Source: Streptomyces sp. ISL-87 (lineage in GTDB: Bacteria > Actinomycetota > Actinomycetes > Streptomycetales > Streptomycetaceae). From it: a DNA stretch of 64,000 nt. Position numbers and translations under genes: made by a program. The stretch spans positions 16,517 through 80,516 of the forward strand of contig NZ_JAGGOY010000131.1 in assembly GCF_018614095.1 (NCBI RefSeq), in the 5' to 3' direction. How positions within the stretch are numbered: position 1 is the first letter of the stretch; each line of letters starts with the position of its first letter. Positions 32,536-41,437 of this stretch are shown one piece after another. The notes under the pieces were generated by a model. The model had not been told where the DNA came from. It saw only the letters and a list, made by a program, of their open reading frames with translations, and made no database searches.

Positions 32536-33743
32536 CAGCGCGACTCGGGACCCGCCAGGTGGCGGGCGATGACCATGCGCTGGATCTGGTTGGTGCCCTC
32601 CACGATCTGGAGCACCTTCGCCTCCCGCATCAGCCGCTCCACCGGGAAGTCCGCCGTGTAGCCGTAGCCGCCGAGGACCTGCACCGCGTCCGTCGTGACG
32701 GCCATGGCCGCGTCGGTGCAGAACAGCTTGGCCATCGCCGCCTGCCGGGAGAACGGCTTGCCCGCGTCCCGCAGCCGCGCCGCCGCCAGGTACAGCGCGC
32801 GGCCCGCCTCGATCTTCGTCGCCATGTCGGCCAGCATGAACCGCAGGCCCTGGAAGTCCGCGATGGGGTGGCCGAACTGCTTGCGGTCCAGCGCGTAGGT
32901 CAGGGCCTCGTCCAGGGCCGCCTGGGCGACACCGATCGCGCAGGCGGCGATGCCGAGGCGGCCGGCGTCCAGCGCGGCCAGGGCGATGGTGAAGCCCTGG
33001 CCCTCCTCGCCGATGCGGCGCGCGTCGGGGACCCGTACGCCGTCGAAGTGCAGCTGGGCGGTGGGCGAGCCCTTCATGCCCATCTTCTTCTCGGGAACGG
33101 CCGCCGAGAGGCCCTCCGCGTCACCCGGGACCAGGAAGGCCGTGATGCCCTTGGGGCCATCGGCTCCGGTGCGGGCCAGGACGGTGTAGAAATCGGCGAC
33201 TCCGCCGTGCGTGATCCAGGCCTTGGTGCCGGTGATGATCCAGTCTCCCCCACTCTCGGCTCCGCTCGAGCGGGAGGTACCCCCATCGTCGCGCACCGCC
33301 TTGGTGACGAGCGAGGCCGCGTCCGACCCGGCGGCCGGCTCGGACAGGCAGTACGCGCCGAGCAGGCCGCCGCCGAGCATCGCGGGCAGGTGGGCGCTCT
33401 GCTGCTCCTTGGTGCCGTAGCCGGCCAGGCCGTGGCAGGCCAGGGAGTGGACACTGACGCCCAGCCCGACGGTCAGGCGGGCCGCGGCGAGCTCCTCCAG
33501 GACCTGGAGGTAGACCTCGTAGGGCTGCTCGCCGCCACCGAATTCACCGTCGTACGGGAGCCCGAGCAGGCCCGCCTCGGACAGCAGGGTGAAGATCTCG
33601 CGCGGGAACCGCCCGGCGTCCTCTTCGTCGGCGGCCCTGGGGCGGATCTCCCGCTGGGCGATCTCGCGTACGAGTGCGAGGAGGTCCCGGGACTCCTCGG
33701 TGGGCAGCTGACGGTCCACCGGCTGCGGGGCGCGGTCAGTCAT
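32535..33743 (-). CDS. Acyl-CoA dehydrogenase
   Basis: 402 residues, full family length. FAD/acyl-CoA signatures: YCLSEPAAGSDAAS, WIITGTKAWITHGGVADFYT, KKMGMKGSPTAQLHFDGVRVP, catalytic-site region near the C-terminus VLGGYGYTADFPVERLMREAKVLQIVEGTNQIQR. Oxidises the alpha-beta bond of acyl-CoA thioesters; chain length not predictable. ATG at 33743. Co-transcribed with the GNAT gene. The TetR gene 147 bp upstream on the same strand is a likely regulator. Confidence 0.95.
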   Translation of the reverse strand: MTDRAPQPVDRQLPTEESRDLLALVREIAQREIRPRAADEEDAGRFPREIFTLLSEAGLLGLPYDGEFGGGEQPYEVYLQVLEELAAARLTVGLGVSVHSLACHGLAGYGTKEQQSAHLPAMLGGGLLGAYCLSEPAAGSDAASLVTKAVRDDGGTSRSSGAESGGDWIITGTKAWITHGGVADFYTVLARTGADGPKGITAFLVPGDAEGLSAAVPEKKMGMKGSPTAQLHFDGVRVPDARRIGEEGQGFTIALAALDAGRLGIAACAIGVAQAALDEALTYALDRKQFGHPIADFQGLRFMLADMATKIEAGRALYLAAARLRDAGKPFSRQAAMAKLFCTDAAMAVTTDAVQVLGGYGYTADFPVERLMREAKVLQIVEGTNQIQRMVIARHLAGPESR

Positions 33744-33890
33744 GGCGGCGCTCTCCTCCCTGGTCGGGAACGGCGGCGGCGCGTGAGGTGTGGGACGCGA
33801 CGCCGGGTCTCGGTTCTCTCGCAGCCGATGCTGCCCTCACGGATCACGAGAGGGGCTGACCAGCGGCTGCGGCGGGTTGAGTATGCCCGA

Positions 33891-34592
33891 TCAGGGGCTT
33901 CCCGTCACCGGTACAAGATCATCGACCTGGTCGGACGACCCCTCGGGAACGGGCGGCGCGGGACACTCCGGGACGAACTCCCCGATGACCGTGAGCGTCG
34001 CGCGCAGCTGTCGTACCAGCAGGGCCCCGAGCCGGGCGCGGTCGGGCTGCTCCTCTCCCGTCGGGTCGGCGGCGAGGGTGCCGATCCACTCCAGGGTGGC
34101 CCCCTCGACCCCGGAGAGCCAGCCCACCAGGGCGAGCCGGGCGATCGGCGGAACCGTGGGCCGCCCGTACGCGCCTTCGGCGATGGCGGCCACCAGCTCC
34201 TCACGGACGGTGTCCCGGATGGCGAGGACCTCGGCGTCGGAGCCGACGCCGCCGGTGACGATGGTGCGGTAGGCGGCCTGGTGGTGCTCGGCGTAGTACA
34301 GATACCCCTCGATGGTGCGGCGCACCCGCTCGGCGTTGGGGAGGTCCGGCTCCCCGACGGCGCGGGCGACGAGCTCGGCCACCGAGTCCTCGACGATGGC
34401 CAGGTAGTAGCCGCGCTTGCTCTTGAAGTAGTAGTAGATCAGTCCCTTGGCGACGCCCGCCTGCCTGGCGATGTCGTCCATGGAGAGCGCGTCGTACGAG
34501 GTGTCGGCGAACAACTTCCGCCCGGTGGCTATGAGTTCGGCCCTGCGGACCTGCGAACGCCCGGCCGTTCCGCGCTGTTGACTATTATTCAA
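33891..34592 (-). CDS. TetR family transcriptional regulator
   Basis: 233 residues from a TTG at 34592. N-terminal HTH: RRAELIATGRKLFADTSYDA, MDDIARQAGVAKGLIYYYF, KSKRGYYLAIVED. The C-terminal ligand domain is not diagnostic of an effector. It is divergent from the DUF6230-DUF6114 pair across ~100 bp and upstream of the acyl-CoA dehydrogenase operon, so it may control either. The rare TTG start suggests low expression. Confidence 0.9.
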   Translation of the reverse strand: MNNSQQRGTAGRSQVRRAELIATGRKLFADTSYDALSMDDIARQAGVAKGLIYYYFKSKRGYYLAIVEDSVAELVARAVGEPDLPNAERVRRTIEGYLYYAEHHQAAYRTIVTGGVGSDAEVLAIRDTVREELVAAIAEGAYGRPTVPPIARLALVGWLSGVEGATLEWIGTLAADPTGEEQPDRARLGALLVRQLRATLTVIGEFVPECPAPPVPEGSSDQVDDLVPVTGSP

Positions 34593-34692
34593 ATTCGGCC
34601 CTAGCCTCGAACTCCCACAGGATGCCCGAAGTATGGCAGACCTGCCTCATGCACTTCCCCTGCGCACTGGACGACGTACGGGAGGCACTTCC

Positions 34693-35301
34693 ATGAGCAC
34701 GAACAGCAGACGCGAGGGCCGGGTCGACTGGAAGAAGACGGCCGCCGCCGCGATGCCCGCGGTCGTCGCGGTCGGGGCGATGGCCGTGGTCATGGCGCAG
34801 GGCGCGCTCGCCGCCTCCTTCGCCGTCTCGGGGACCAGCTTCCAGGTCTCCTCATCCAAGCTCAGCAGCGAGGGACTCGCCTCCTACGTGCAGACGGACC
34901 GGTCCGTCGACGGCAAGGGGCATCCAGTCGCCCTGCTGGGCATCGGCGAGGCCACCCTCACCGACATCTGCCAGGCCGCCGAGGTGGACACCCCATTGGG
35001 CACGGTGGTCTTCAAGCTGACCGCCGGCGGCCCGGCCGGGCAGGTCACCGCCAGCAATCTCGTGATCGACGGCGAGGATCTGAACGGCGACGCCACCTTC
35101 GGCACCGCCCAGATCGGCCGGGACGCCTCCACCCTCGACGAGGTGGACGGGGTCAAGGGCGAGCCGGGGAAGTTCGGCCTTCAGGCCGGGAACATCGAGG
35201 TCGCGGGCGTGAAATCGCACGCCTGGTCCGCGACCGGCGGGAACTTCCACCTCAAGGGCATGAAGCTGAACGTCAGCCTGGACGGCAAGAAGTGCTTCTG
35301 A
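34693..35301 (+). CDS. DUF6230 family secreted/membrane-anchored protein
   Basis: 202 residues, ATG at 34693 with GGAGG 8 nt upstream. A cytosolic basic start (GRVDWKKT) is followed by one membrane segment (AMPAVVAVGAMAVVMAQGAL) and a beta-rich extracytoplasmic domain (VSGTSFQVSSSKLSSEGLAS; ICQAAEVDTPLGTVVFKLTA) ending in GKKCF. In Streptomyces this family is almost always paired with a DUF6114 gene, as here. Role unknown; cell-surface or membrane organisation is plausible. The stop overlaps the next gene by 10 bp. Confidence 0.85.
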   Translation: MSTNSRREGRVDWKKTAAAAMPAVVAVGAMAVVMAQGALAASFAVSGTSFQVSSSKLSSEGLASYVQTDRSVDGKGHPVALLGIGEATLTDICQAAEVDTPLGTVVFKLTAGGPAGQVTASNLVIDGEDLNGDATFGTAQIGRDASTLDEVDGVKGEPGKFGLQAGNIEVAGVKSHAWSATGGNFHLKGMKLNVSLDGKKCF

Positions 35302-36266
35302 GCGTACGGGGCCTGCCGGCGCGGTGGCCCGCGCCGGCGGAGCACCGGCGGCGGCTGCGCGCGTGGCGCCGGACCCGGCCGTTCTGGGGCGGGCTGCTGG
35401 TGGTGCTGGGCGGGGCCGAGCTGCTGCTGGTCCCGCTCTCCCCGCTGACCGTGCTGGTCAGCCTGGGCCTGGGCGGGATCGCGGCGATCGGGATCGGCAT
35501 CGCGCTGATCGCGGCGGGGCTGTTCCTGTGGTTCCTGCCGCAGGCCCGGGCGTATGTCAGCATCCACGCGCTGCTGCTGTCGGTGCTGTCCTTCGTGGCC
35601 ACCAACCTGGGCGGGTTCCTGATCGGCATGCTGCTCGGCATCGCGGGCAGCGCGCTGGCCTTCGGCTGGACCCCGCTGCCCGATGAGGAGGAGGCGGGGA
35701 GTCCTCGCGTACCGCGCCTGGACGGCAGCGGTCCGCGGACGCCGGCCGCCGTACTGCCGGTGGTGGTGCTGCTGGCCGCGGTGGCAACGGGCGCCCGGCC
35801 GGAGGAGGCGACGGATACGGCGGAGGCGACGGTATCGGCCGAGGCCGTCCCCGGGCCGCCGACGGCCGGGCGGACGCCCCCGACGGTCACCACCTCGCTC
35901 TTCGCGCCGCAGGGCTTCACCCTCGCGGGCGTCAGCGAGGTGTCCACGGCCGGCGGGCCGCGGAAGGTGCTGGTGCTCAAGATGGCGGCGGCCTCGCTCT
36001 ACGACTACCGGCTGCGCACCCGCGACGGCCGCGACGAGTACGGGCTGGCCGCCGACTCCCTCGACCTGCGCGGCCACGTGACCTTGTACCTGACCAGGTT
36101 CAGCGGGTGCATCGAGGGGCTGGTCTGCGTCACCTTCACCCCCGAGGGACTGCCCGCTCCCCCGGTGATCCCACCGTTCGTCTTCATGACCCGGGTCAGC
36201 GCCGAGCAGGCACTGGTCACCTCGGATGTGATCGTCACCGACGGTCTGCGGCTGGAAGCATCGTGA
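35292..36266 (+). CDS. DUF6114 family membrane protein
   Basis: 324 residues, GTG at 35292 inside the end of the DUF6230 gene. RRTRPFWGGLLVVLGGAELL, then three further helices (TVLVSLGLGGIAAIGIGIAL; GLFLWFLPQARAYVSIHALL; LSFVATNLGGFLIGMLLGIA) form the DUF6114 core. The protein then carries an extra ~180-residue Ala/Pro/Thr-rich and beta-rich C-terminal extension (VLVLKMAAASLYDYRLRTRD, FSGCIEGLVCVTFTPEGLP), longer than the short DUF6114 proteins I know. Works with the DUF6230 partner by gene overlap. Confidence 0.82.
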   Translation: MLLSVRGLPARWPAPAEHRRRLRAWRRTRPFWGGLLVVLGGAELLLVPLSPLTVLVSLGLGGIAAIGIGIALIAAGLFLWFLPQARAYVSIHALLLSVLSFVATNLGGFLIGMLLGIAGSALAFGWTPLPDEEEAGSPRVPRLDGSGPRTPAAVLPVVVLLAAVATGARPEEATDTAEATVSAEAVPGPPTAGRTPPTVTTSLFAPQGFTLAGVSEVSTAGGPRKVLVLKMAAASLYDYRLRTRDGRDEYGLAADSLDLRGHVTLYLTRFSGCIEGLVCVTFTPEGLPAPPVIPPFVFMTRVSAEQALVTSDVIVTDGLRLEAS

Positions 36267-36323
36267 TCCCGGTGCGGGCGCGGCGCGCGGAACCCGGACC
36301 CGTACCGCTCGTCACTGGTGGCA

Positions 36324-36360
36324 GACCTCACGCCCGCCGGAAACCGACGGGCGTGAGGTC
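36324..36360. terminator. Bidirectional terminator hairpin
   Basis: A perfect 13-bp inverted repeat (GACCTCACGCCCG and its complement) with an 11-nt loop, between the convergent DUF6114 and SPW-repeat genes. Confidence 0.8.
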
Positions 36361-36381
36361 TGGGACGCGAACGCCCTCCTG

Positions 36382-36810
36382 TCAGGTAGTGCGGCGCTCG
36401 CGGCCGGCCATACCGGCCATGGCCAGGGCAAGCAACAGCCCGACGCCCCCCGCGATGCAGTTGCTGACCACGGTGCGGGTGGTCGAGACGTCACCCACGA
36501 TGACCCACTGGGAGACGATCGTCCAGGCGGCGATGCCGACGGCCGTCCACGCCATGGCATGGGTGCGTTCGTAGGCGGAGCCCAGCCCGCCCATGCACAG
36601 GCAGTACGCCAGGCCGGCGATCAAGTTGTTGATCGCCAGCGCCGTGAGGACGCTGAACCCGGCGATCCACGGCGAGGCCGCGATGTACAGGCCCGTGAGC
36701 AGGGCGAGTGCCTCCACGGCCTGCGCGCGCGGCGTTGTGGTGACCTGCTCGAACCTCGTGCGCATCTCGGCGAGGTCGGGGTGTTGTTCGATGCTCGGAT
36801 GGGTGGTCAT
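36382..36810 (-). CDS. SPW repeat membrane protein
   Basis: 142 residues, ATG at 36810 behind a GGAGG-type site. Four membrane helices. The first repeat has the diagnostic SPW motif (LYIAASPWIAGFSVLTALAI); the second repeat is degenerate (VGIAAWTIVSQWVIVGD). The cytosolic N-terminus contains EQHPDLAEMRTRFEQV. Function unknown for the family. The 5' region (36811-36860) is locally AT-richer and should hold the promoter. Confidence 0.9.
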   Translation of the reverse strand: MTTHPSIEQHPDLAEMRTRFEQVTTTPRAQAVEALALLTGLYIAASPWIAGFSVLTALAINNLIAGLAYCLCMGGLGSAYERTHAMAWTAVGIAAWTIVSQWVIVGDVSTTRTVVSNCIAGGVGLLLALAMAGMAGRERRTT

Positions 36811-36899
36811 GGCGGGCCGCCTCCTGTCGAAGCCTTATATGCCCTATGCCCTTTATGTTCCGCTTACAACCCATTCGGGTCAACGGGAACGGAACAGTT

Positions 36900-38279
36900 T
36901 CAGATCACCCCGACCGCGCGCAGGGCCCGGATCCCGTCGGGGGCCGGGCGGGCGGGGGCGTAGAGGTAGCAGATGCCTCCGCTGCCGGAGACGACCTTGC
37001 CCGCGGCGTTGTGGCGCTTGGTCCGCAGCCAGATGTTCTCGAACTCGCGGCGTTTGTAGACGCGGCGGACGGCCGGGTTGTCGGCCGAGTTCGGGTCGTT
37101 GGCGATCACGTCGCCCCCCTCGGTGAAGCCGATGACGGTCATCAGGTGGCCGGCCGTGCCGTAGCCCGCGCCGGTGAGCTCCTCGGGGCGGAAGGACTGG
37201 GAGGTGATCGCCGGGATCCCGGCCCGTACCAGGGTTTCCAGGTCGGCGAGGGAGCTGAGCCGGGTGACGACTCCAGCGAGGCCGCGGTAGGTGGCGGCGT
37301 AGGCGGCGTTGAAGGGCCAGTTTCCGCAGCCCTTGTACGCGGCGTCGTAGGTGGAGCGGGCCGCGTGGCAGACCTGGGGGTCCTTGTACTTCGGGTTGAC
37401 CCAGGCCAGGGCCTTGCCGTCGGGCTTCCCGCCCCAGTACTCGATGATCATCTGCGAGGACGTGGGGCTGCACCAGGCCTCGCCTCCGTTGTCGTACTCC
37501 GGGTACTGGCCGGCGTGGGTCTCTTGCGAGTAGCGCGGGACCTTCAGCTCGCGGCCCCCGCCGGCGGTGGGGACGGAAGCGGGGACGGTGAACCGGTCCG
37601 GGATGTCGGAGACCATGGCCCCGGCCAGCCAGACCACGGGGCCACCGGCGCTGCCGGGCCTGCGGTGGAGGGTCAGGCGCAGCTGCCAGTCCGTGATCCG
37701 CAGGCCGCTCTCGTGGTGGTCGACGGCCAGCGTGTCGGTCCAGACCGTGGTCTTGCCGTCGGTCTGGCCGTCCACCGAGGTGCGGCGGATGTCGCCGTCG
37801 CCGGAGGCCCAGCGGCCCATCACGTACCAGGGGGTGGTGGTGGCGTCGGTGTAGGTGCCGCGCAGTTCGGTCTGGATCCAGGTACCGGCCGGGGTGTGGG
37901 CGTTCCAGGAGGCGATGGCCTCGGTGGCGGGCACGGTAGAACGGTGCATCGGGGAGGTCCAGGCCGCGTACTCCCAGGTGCTCTTCTTGCCGGTGTGCGG
38001 GTCCTGGTACTCGGTGCGGCCGGCCGGGGTCCCGATCTCCAGGCCGGCGCGGCCGCCGTGGGCTCCGCGGGTGGCGGCGGTGCCGTTGTGGGTACCGGCC
38101 AGCCAGTGGCGGTACGCGTACCAGAACCGGTTGTCGACCGTCCGGCCGGCGCCCTTGCCCGGCGGCAGTGCCCCGTCCCCCTTCGGGGCGGAGGCCGAGG
38201 CGCTGCCGCCGGAGACGGTGGCGGCGGCGACGGCGAGTGCGGCGACGAGTACGGCCCTGCGCGGTGTGGGTGCGGTCAT
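36900..38279 (-). CDS. Secreted C39-like cysteine peptidase
   Basis: 459 residues. A signal peptide (RRAVLVAALAVAAATVSGGSASA) is followed by a ~200-residue beta-rich domain with tandem F/W-rich strands, then a peptidase C39-like domain: catalytic Cys in GGEAWCSPTSSQMIIEYWG, His in GTAGHLMTVIGF, Asp in VIANDPNS. Papain-like fold, exported, likely a cell-wall or extracellular hydrolase. I took ATG at 38279, since the frame is open further upstream but the signal peptide begins here. Divergent from the kinase gene. Confidence 0.87.
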   Translation of the reverse strand: MTAPTPRRAVLVAALAVAAATVSGGSASASAPKGDGALPPGKGAGRTVDNRFWYAYRHWLAGTHNGTAATRGAHGGRAGLEIGTPAGRTEYQDPHTGKKSTWEYAAWTSPMHRSTVPATEAIASWNAHTPAGTWIQTELRGTYTDATTTPWYVMGRWASGDGDIRRTSVDGQTDGKTTVWTDTLAVDHHESGLRITDWQLRLTLHRRPGSAGGPVVWLAGAMVSDIPDRFTVPASVPTAGGGRELKVPRYSQETHAGQYPEYDNGGEAWCSPTSSQMIIEYWGGKPDGKALAWVNPKYKDPQVCHAARSTYDAAYKGCGNWPFNAAYAATYRGLAGVVTRLSSLADLETLVRAGIPAITSQSFRPEELTGAGYGTAGHLMTVIGFTEGGDVIANDPNSADNPAVRRVYKRREFENIWLRTKRHNAAGKVVSGSGGICYLYAPARPAPDGIRALRAVGVI

Positions 38280-38440
38280 CGCGGGATCCCCCCGGGGTGG
38301 TTCGGTGCGGCCGGTCCAGCAGGTCCAGCCGGTCCAGCCGGTTTCATTGGTGAATTCACCCTTCCAGTTCCCCTCGCCGGGGGGCCGAAGCCCCGGGCCC
38401 GTGTCGGGGATGATGCCCGGTCCGGCCGTAGGCTGGCCGG

Positions 38441-39094
38441 GTGGAGCCACAGCCGTCACGCACATCACTCACATCACTAACGTCACTCGCGCACGAGATC
38501 GCCGCCCTGCCCCCGTCGCTCGGGCCCGTGCGGCTGATCGGCATCGACGGGCACGCCGGCTCCGGCAAGAGCACCTTCGCCGGGCGGCTCGCCGAGGCGC
38601 TGGGCGGGGCGCCGGTGCTGCACCTGGACGATGTGGCCACCCACGACGAGCTGTTCGACTGGCCCGACCGGCTGTTCGCGCAGGTGCTGGAGCCGCTCGC
38701 CGCCGGCCGGCCCGCGCACTGGGCTCCGTACGACTGGGTGGAGCGCCGCTTCGGCCCGGAACGGGTGCTGGAGCCGGTGCCGGTCCTGCTCGTCGAGGGA
38801 GTCGGGGCAGGCCGGCGGGCCCTGCGCCCGCATCTGGCGCGGCTGCTGTGGATGGAGACGTCGCGTACGAAGTCCTGGGGACGCGGGAGAAACCGGGACG
38901 GGCGTGAACTTTCCGATTTCTGGGACGGATGGGAGCGCGCGGAGCACGCGCACTTCGCGAACGACCCTTCGCGCCCCTTCGCCGACACTCTGGTACGCCA
39001 GAGCAGTACGGGATACGAGTGGTCTTCCGGGGCGGCTGTGATCGCAGGAACGGCCACTTCCGTCACCAAGGGTGACGAACTCCCCCGGGCCTGA
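38441..39094 (+). CDS. P-loop uridine kinase-like protein
   Basis: 217 residues, GTG at 38441. Walker A is IGIDGHAGSGKSTFAGRLA, followed by VLHLDDVATHDELFDWPDR (the uridine/phosphoribulokinase substrate region) and VLLVEGVGAG (Walker B-like). The N-terminus has a repetitive TSLTSLTSL encoded by short ACATCACTC repeats, so the true start could be slightly downstream. Substrate is probably a nucleoside or small sugar; not certain. The C-terminal ~40 residues are less typical. Confidence 0.85.
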   Translation: MEPQPSRTSLTSLTSLAHEIAALPPSLGPVRLIGIDGHAGSGKSTFAGRLAEALGGAPVLHLDDVATHDELFDWPDRLFAQVLEPLAAGRPAHWAPYDWVERRFGPERVLEPVPVLLVEGVGAGRRALRPHLARLLWMETSRTKSWGRGRNRDGRELSDFWDGWERAEHAHFANDPSRPFADTLVRQSSTGYEWSSGAAVIAGTATSVTKGDELPRA

Positions 39095-39136
39095 GCCACC
39101 CCGGAAATCCGCCCGCACGGGCCTTCTCCGGCGTGC

Positions 39137-39166
39137 TTGACCCAGGGCCCGCAGCGGCCTTACGTT
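39137..39166 (+). promoter_or_regulatory. Promoter of candidate small RNA
   Basis: TTGACC (39137-39142), an 18-bp spacer and TACGTT (39161-39166): a good sigma-HrdB type match (TTGAC, TAnnnT). Transcription would begin near 39172. Confidence 0.65.
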
Positions 39167-39171
39167 CTGAA

Positions 39172-39242
39172 TGCGCGGTCTGCGAAGGCCGCAGCGGACA
39201 CGAAGCCCCCGGTTGTTCCCCCGTGATCGGGGGCTTCGTTCT
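39172..39242 (+). ncRNA. Candidate small RNA (~70 nt)
   Basis: Between the kinase and the AAA+ gene, a promoter-like pair is followed at once by two hairpins. The first is GCGGTC/GGCCGC with a G-U pair and a TGCGAA loop. The second is a 12-bp perfect stem (39200-39211 and 39228-39239) with a 16-nt loop containing CCCCC and a TT tail, which looks like an intrinsic terminator. No ORF with a ribosome site lies inside. The promoter, short transcript and terminator together fit a stand-alone sRNA. It resembles the C-rich-loop style of actinobacterial RNAs such as 6C, but I cannot assign it to that family. Confidence 0.5.
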
Positions 39243-39482
39243 GCCCTCGACCCCCTCCGCACCGGTGTCACACGGGTCGATTCGTTCCCAGTTCTTCACC
39301 CTGAGTCACCGTGCGCTCCCCGGGTCCGCGATCGACGCGTGCCCGCCGCACCCTACGTAAGGTGCGTAACCGCAGGTACGATGCAGCCCTGATTTCATCG
39401 ACACCAGTCGGGGCGCCAGACAACTCGCGGGCGCGACGCGGGGGTTGCCGCGCACCACGAGGGCGGGCTTGTGGGGGATGTG

Positions 39483-41429
39483 ATGGACTTCGGCACTCCG
39501 GGCGGTACGCACGCCCCGGCCGAACTCGCCTGGTTGCGCGGCGTCGACGCCTGCACCATGGGCGCCTATCCGCAGGCCGAGGAGGAGTTCGGCGCGGCCG
39601 TACGGCTCGATCCCACGATGGCCGACGCCTGGCTGGGCCTGCACGCGCTCCGGGTGGACACCACCAACGCCTTATTACGCATGTACACCCACCGGGACCG
39701 CTTCGGGGAGCAGCGGGCCCGGCACCGGCGGACGCTGAACTCCTGGTACTGGCTGGGCTGGTGGGTGCAGCCGGTGCTGGAAAGCCGGCGGGATCTCCTG
39801 CTGGCCCACGCCTCGCACTGGCTGGACGGCCGCCACGTCCCCGAGCTGGACCAGGCGCTGGCCACTCTGCCCCCGGTGGACGCCGATCCGCAGGTGCGGT
39901 TCCTGCACGCCTGCCGGGCGTACCTGGTCAAGGACTGGGAGCAGCTGGTCCGGCACACCGAGCCGCTGGTGGACGATCCGCTGCTGGGCATCGAGGCGGG
40001 CCTGTTCGGCGGGATGGCCCGGGTCCGGCTGGAGATGTACGGGCAGGCGGAGCCGCTGCTGTCGGCGGCCCTGATGCGATGTCGCAGCGAGCAGCCCCAG
40101 CGCAAGGAGCTGCGGTACTGGCTGGCGCGGGCGCACGAGGGCACGGGGCGCAGCGCGGCGGCGCTGCCGCTGTACCGGGCCGTACACCGGGTGGACCCCG
40201 CGTTCATGGACACGGCGGCGCGGCTGACGGCCATCGCCGACAGCGATGACTTCGACGGGTACGCGGGGTTCGCCGGGCACTCCGCCGAGGGGTTCGCCGG
40301 GCACGGCCTGTCGCCGGCCGGCGGGGACTACGCGGCGGTGGCGCTGGGCGGCGGCGGCCCCGTCCAGGACATCGCGGCGGACGGGCAGGTCGACGGCCAG
40401 GGGGACGCTCCGCTGTCGGCGCCCGACCCGCCCGACCAGCGCTTCGGGCCACCGCCCGCCGGGGGCCGGCTGGAAGGCGTACGGCGCAAGGTGTCCGTGC
40501 CGCCGCAGGCCGTTCCGGCGGGGCTGCCGCCGGGGCCCGCAGATCCGGAGGCCCTGGCCGAGGCGCTCGCGGAGCTGGAGCGGATGGTGGGCCTGGAGCC
40601 GGTCAAGCGGCAGGTGAAGGCGCTGTCGGCGCAATTGCACATGGCCAGGCTGCGCGCCGGCCAGGGGCTGCCGGTGCAGCCGCCGAAACGGCACTTCGTG
40701 TTCTCGGGGCCCTCCGGCACGGGCAAGACCACGGTGGCGAGGATCTTAGGGCGGGTCTTCTACGCTCTCGGGCTGCTCGGCGGGGACCACCTGGTGGAGG
40801 CCCAACGGGCCGACCTGGTCGGGGAGTTCCTCGGGCAGACGGCCGTGAAGGCCAATGAGCTGATCGATTCGGCGATCGGCGGGGTGCTGTTCGTGGACGA
40901 GGCGTACAGCCTCTCCAACTCCGGCTACAGCAAGGGCGACGCGTACGGGGACGAGGCCTTGCAGGTGCTGCTGAAACGGGCGGAGGACAACCGCGACCAC
41001 CTCGTGGTGATCCTGGCGGGCTATCCGGCGGGGATGGACCGGCTGCTGAACACCAATCCGGGGCTGTCCTCGCGGTTCACCACCCGGGTGGATTTCCCGA
41101 GTTACCGGCCGCTGGAGCTGACGGCGATAGGCGGGGTGCTGGCGGAGGCGAACGGGGACCGCTGGGACGAGGAGGCCCTGGACGAGCTGCGGAGCATCAG
41201 CGGGCACGTGGTGGAACAGGGCTGGATCGACGAGCTCGGCAACGGCCGCTTCCTGCGCACGCTGTACGAGAAGAGCTGCGCGTACCGGGATCTGCGGCTG
41301 GCGGGGTTCGCCGGGGAGCCCTCGCGGGACGATCTGGCGACGCTGCGGCTGGCGGACCTGATGCAGGCGTACGGGGAGGTCCTGTCGGGCCGGGGCCCAC
41401 AGGACCGCCCGGAGCCGCCTCCGCTGTAG
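39483..41429 (+). CDS. EccA/CbxX-like AAA+ ATPase with TPR-like N-terminus
   Basis: 648 residues. I took ATG at 39483 (GGGGGA upstream) over GTG at 39471. The N-terminal ~270 residues are TPR-like helical repeats (AELAWLRGVDACTMGAYPQA; QVRFLHACRAYLVKDWEQLV). After a Gly/Ala/Pro linker the C-terminal ~280 residues are a CbxX/EccA AAA+ module: VFSGPSGTGKTTVARILG (Walker A), FVDEAYSLSNSGYSKGDAYG (Walker B), ILAGYPAGMDRLL, NPGLSSRFTTRVDFPSY. EccA acts in ESX/type VII secretion, but no other ESX gene is in view. Three TTA codons (positions 64, 65 and 422) predict dependence on the bldA tRNA. Confidence 0.85.
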   Translation: MDFGTPGGTHAPAELAWLRGVDACTMGAYPQAEEEFGAAVRLDPTMADAWLGLHALRVDTTNALLRMYTHRDRFGEQRARHRRTLNSWYWLGWWVQPVLESRRDLLLAHASHWLDGRHVPELDQALATLPPVDADPQVRFLHACRAYLVKDWEQLVRHTEPLVDDPLLGIEAGLFGGMARVRLEMYGQAEPLLSAALMRCRSEQPQRKELRYWLARAHEGTGRSAAALPLYRAVHRVDPAFMDTAARLTAIADSDDFDGYAGFAGHSAEGFAGHGLSPAGGDYAAVALGGGGPVQDIAADGQVDGQGDAPLSAPDPPDQRFGPPPAGGRLEGVRRKVSVPPQAVPAGLPPGPADPEALAEALAELERMVGLEPVKRQVKALSAQLHMARLRAGQGLPVQPPKRHFVFSGPSGTGKTTVARILGRVFYALGLLGGDHLVEAQRADLVGEFLGQTAVKANELIDSAIGGVLFVDEAYSLSNSGYSKGDAYGDEALQVLLKRAEDNRDHLVVILAGYPAGMDRLLNTNPGLSSRFTTRVDFPSYRPLELTAIGGVLAEANGDRWDEEALDELRSISGHVVEQGWIDELGNGRFLRTLYEKSCAYRDLRLAGFAGEPSRDDLATLRLADLMQAYGEVLSGRGPQDRPEPPPL

Positions 41430-41437
41430 CCCGCCGG

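Noticed and set aside
39172..39242. Firm assignment of the small RNA to the 6C family
   Set aside because: The loops do not clearly show two runs of six or more C residues, so I kept it as an unassigned candidate.
39483..41429. A complete ESX/type VII secretion locus
   Set aside because: No WXG100, EccB, EccC, EccD, EccE or mycosin gene is in view around the EccA-like gene.
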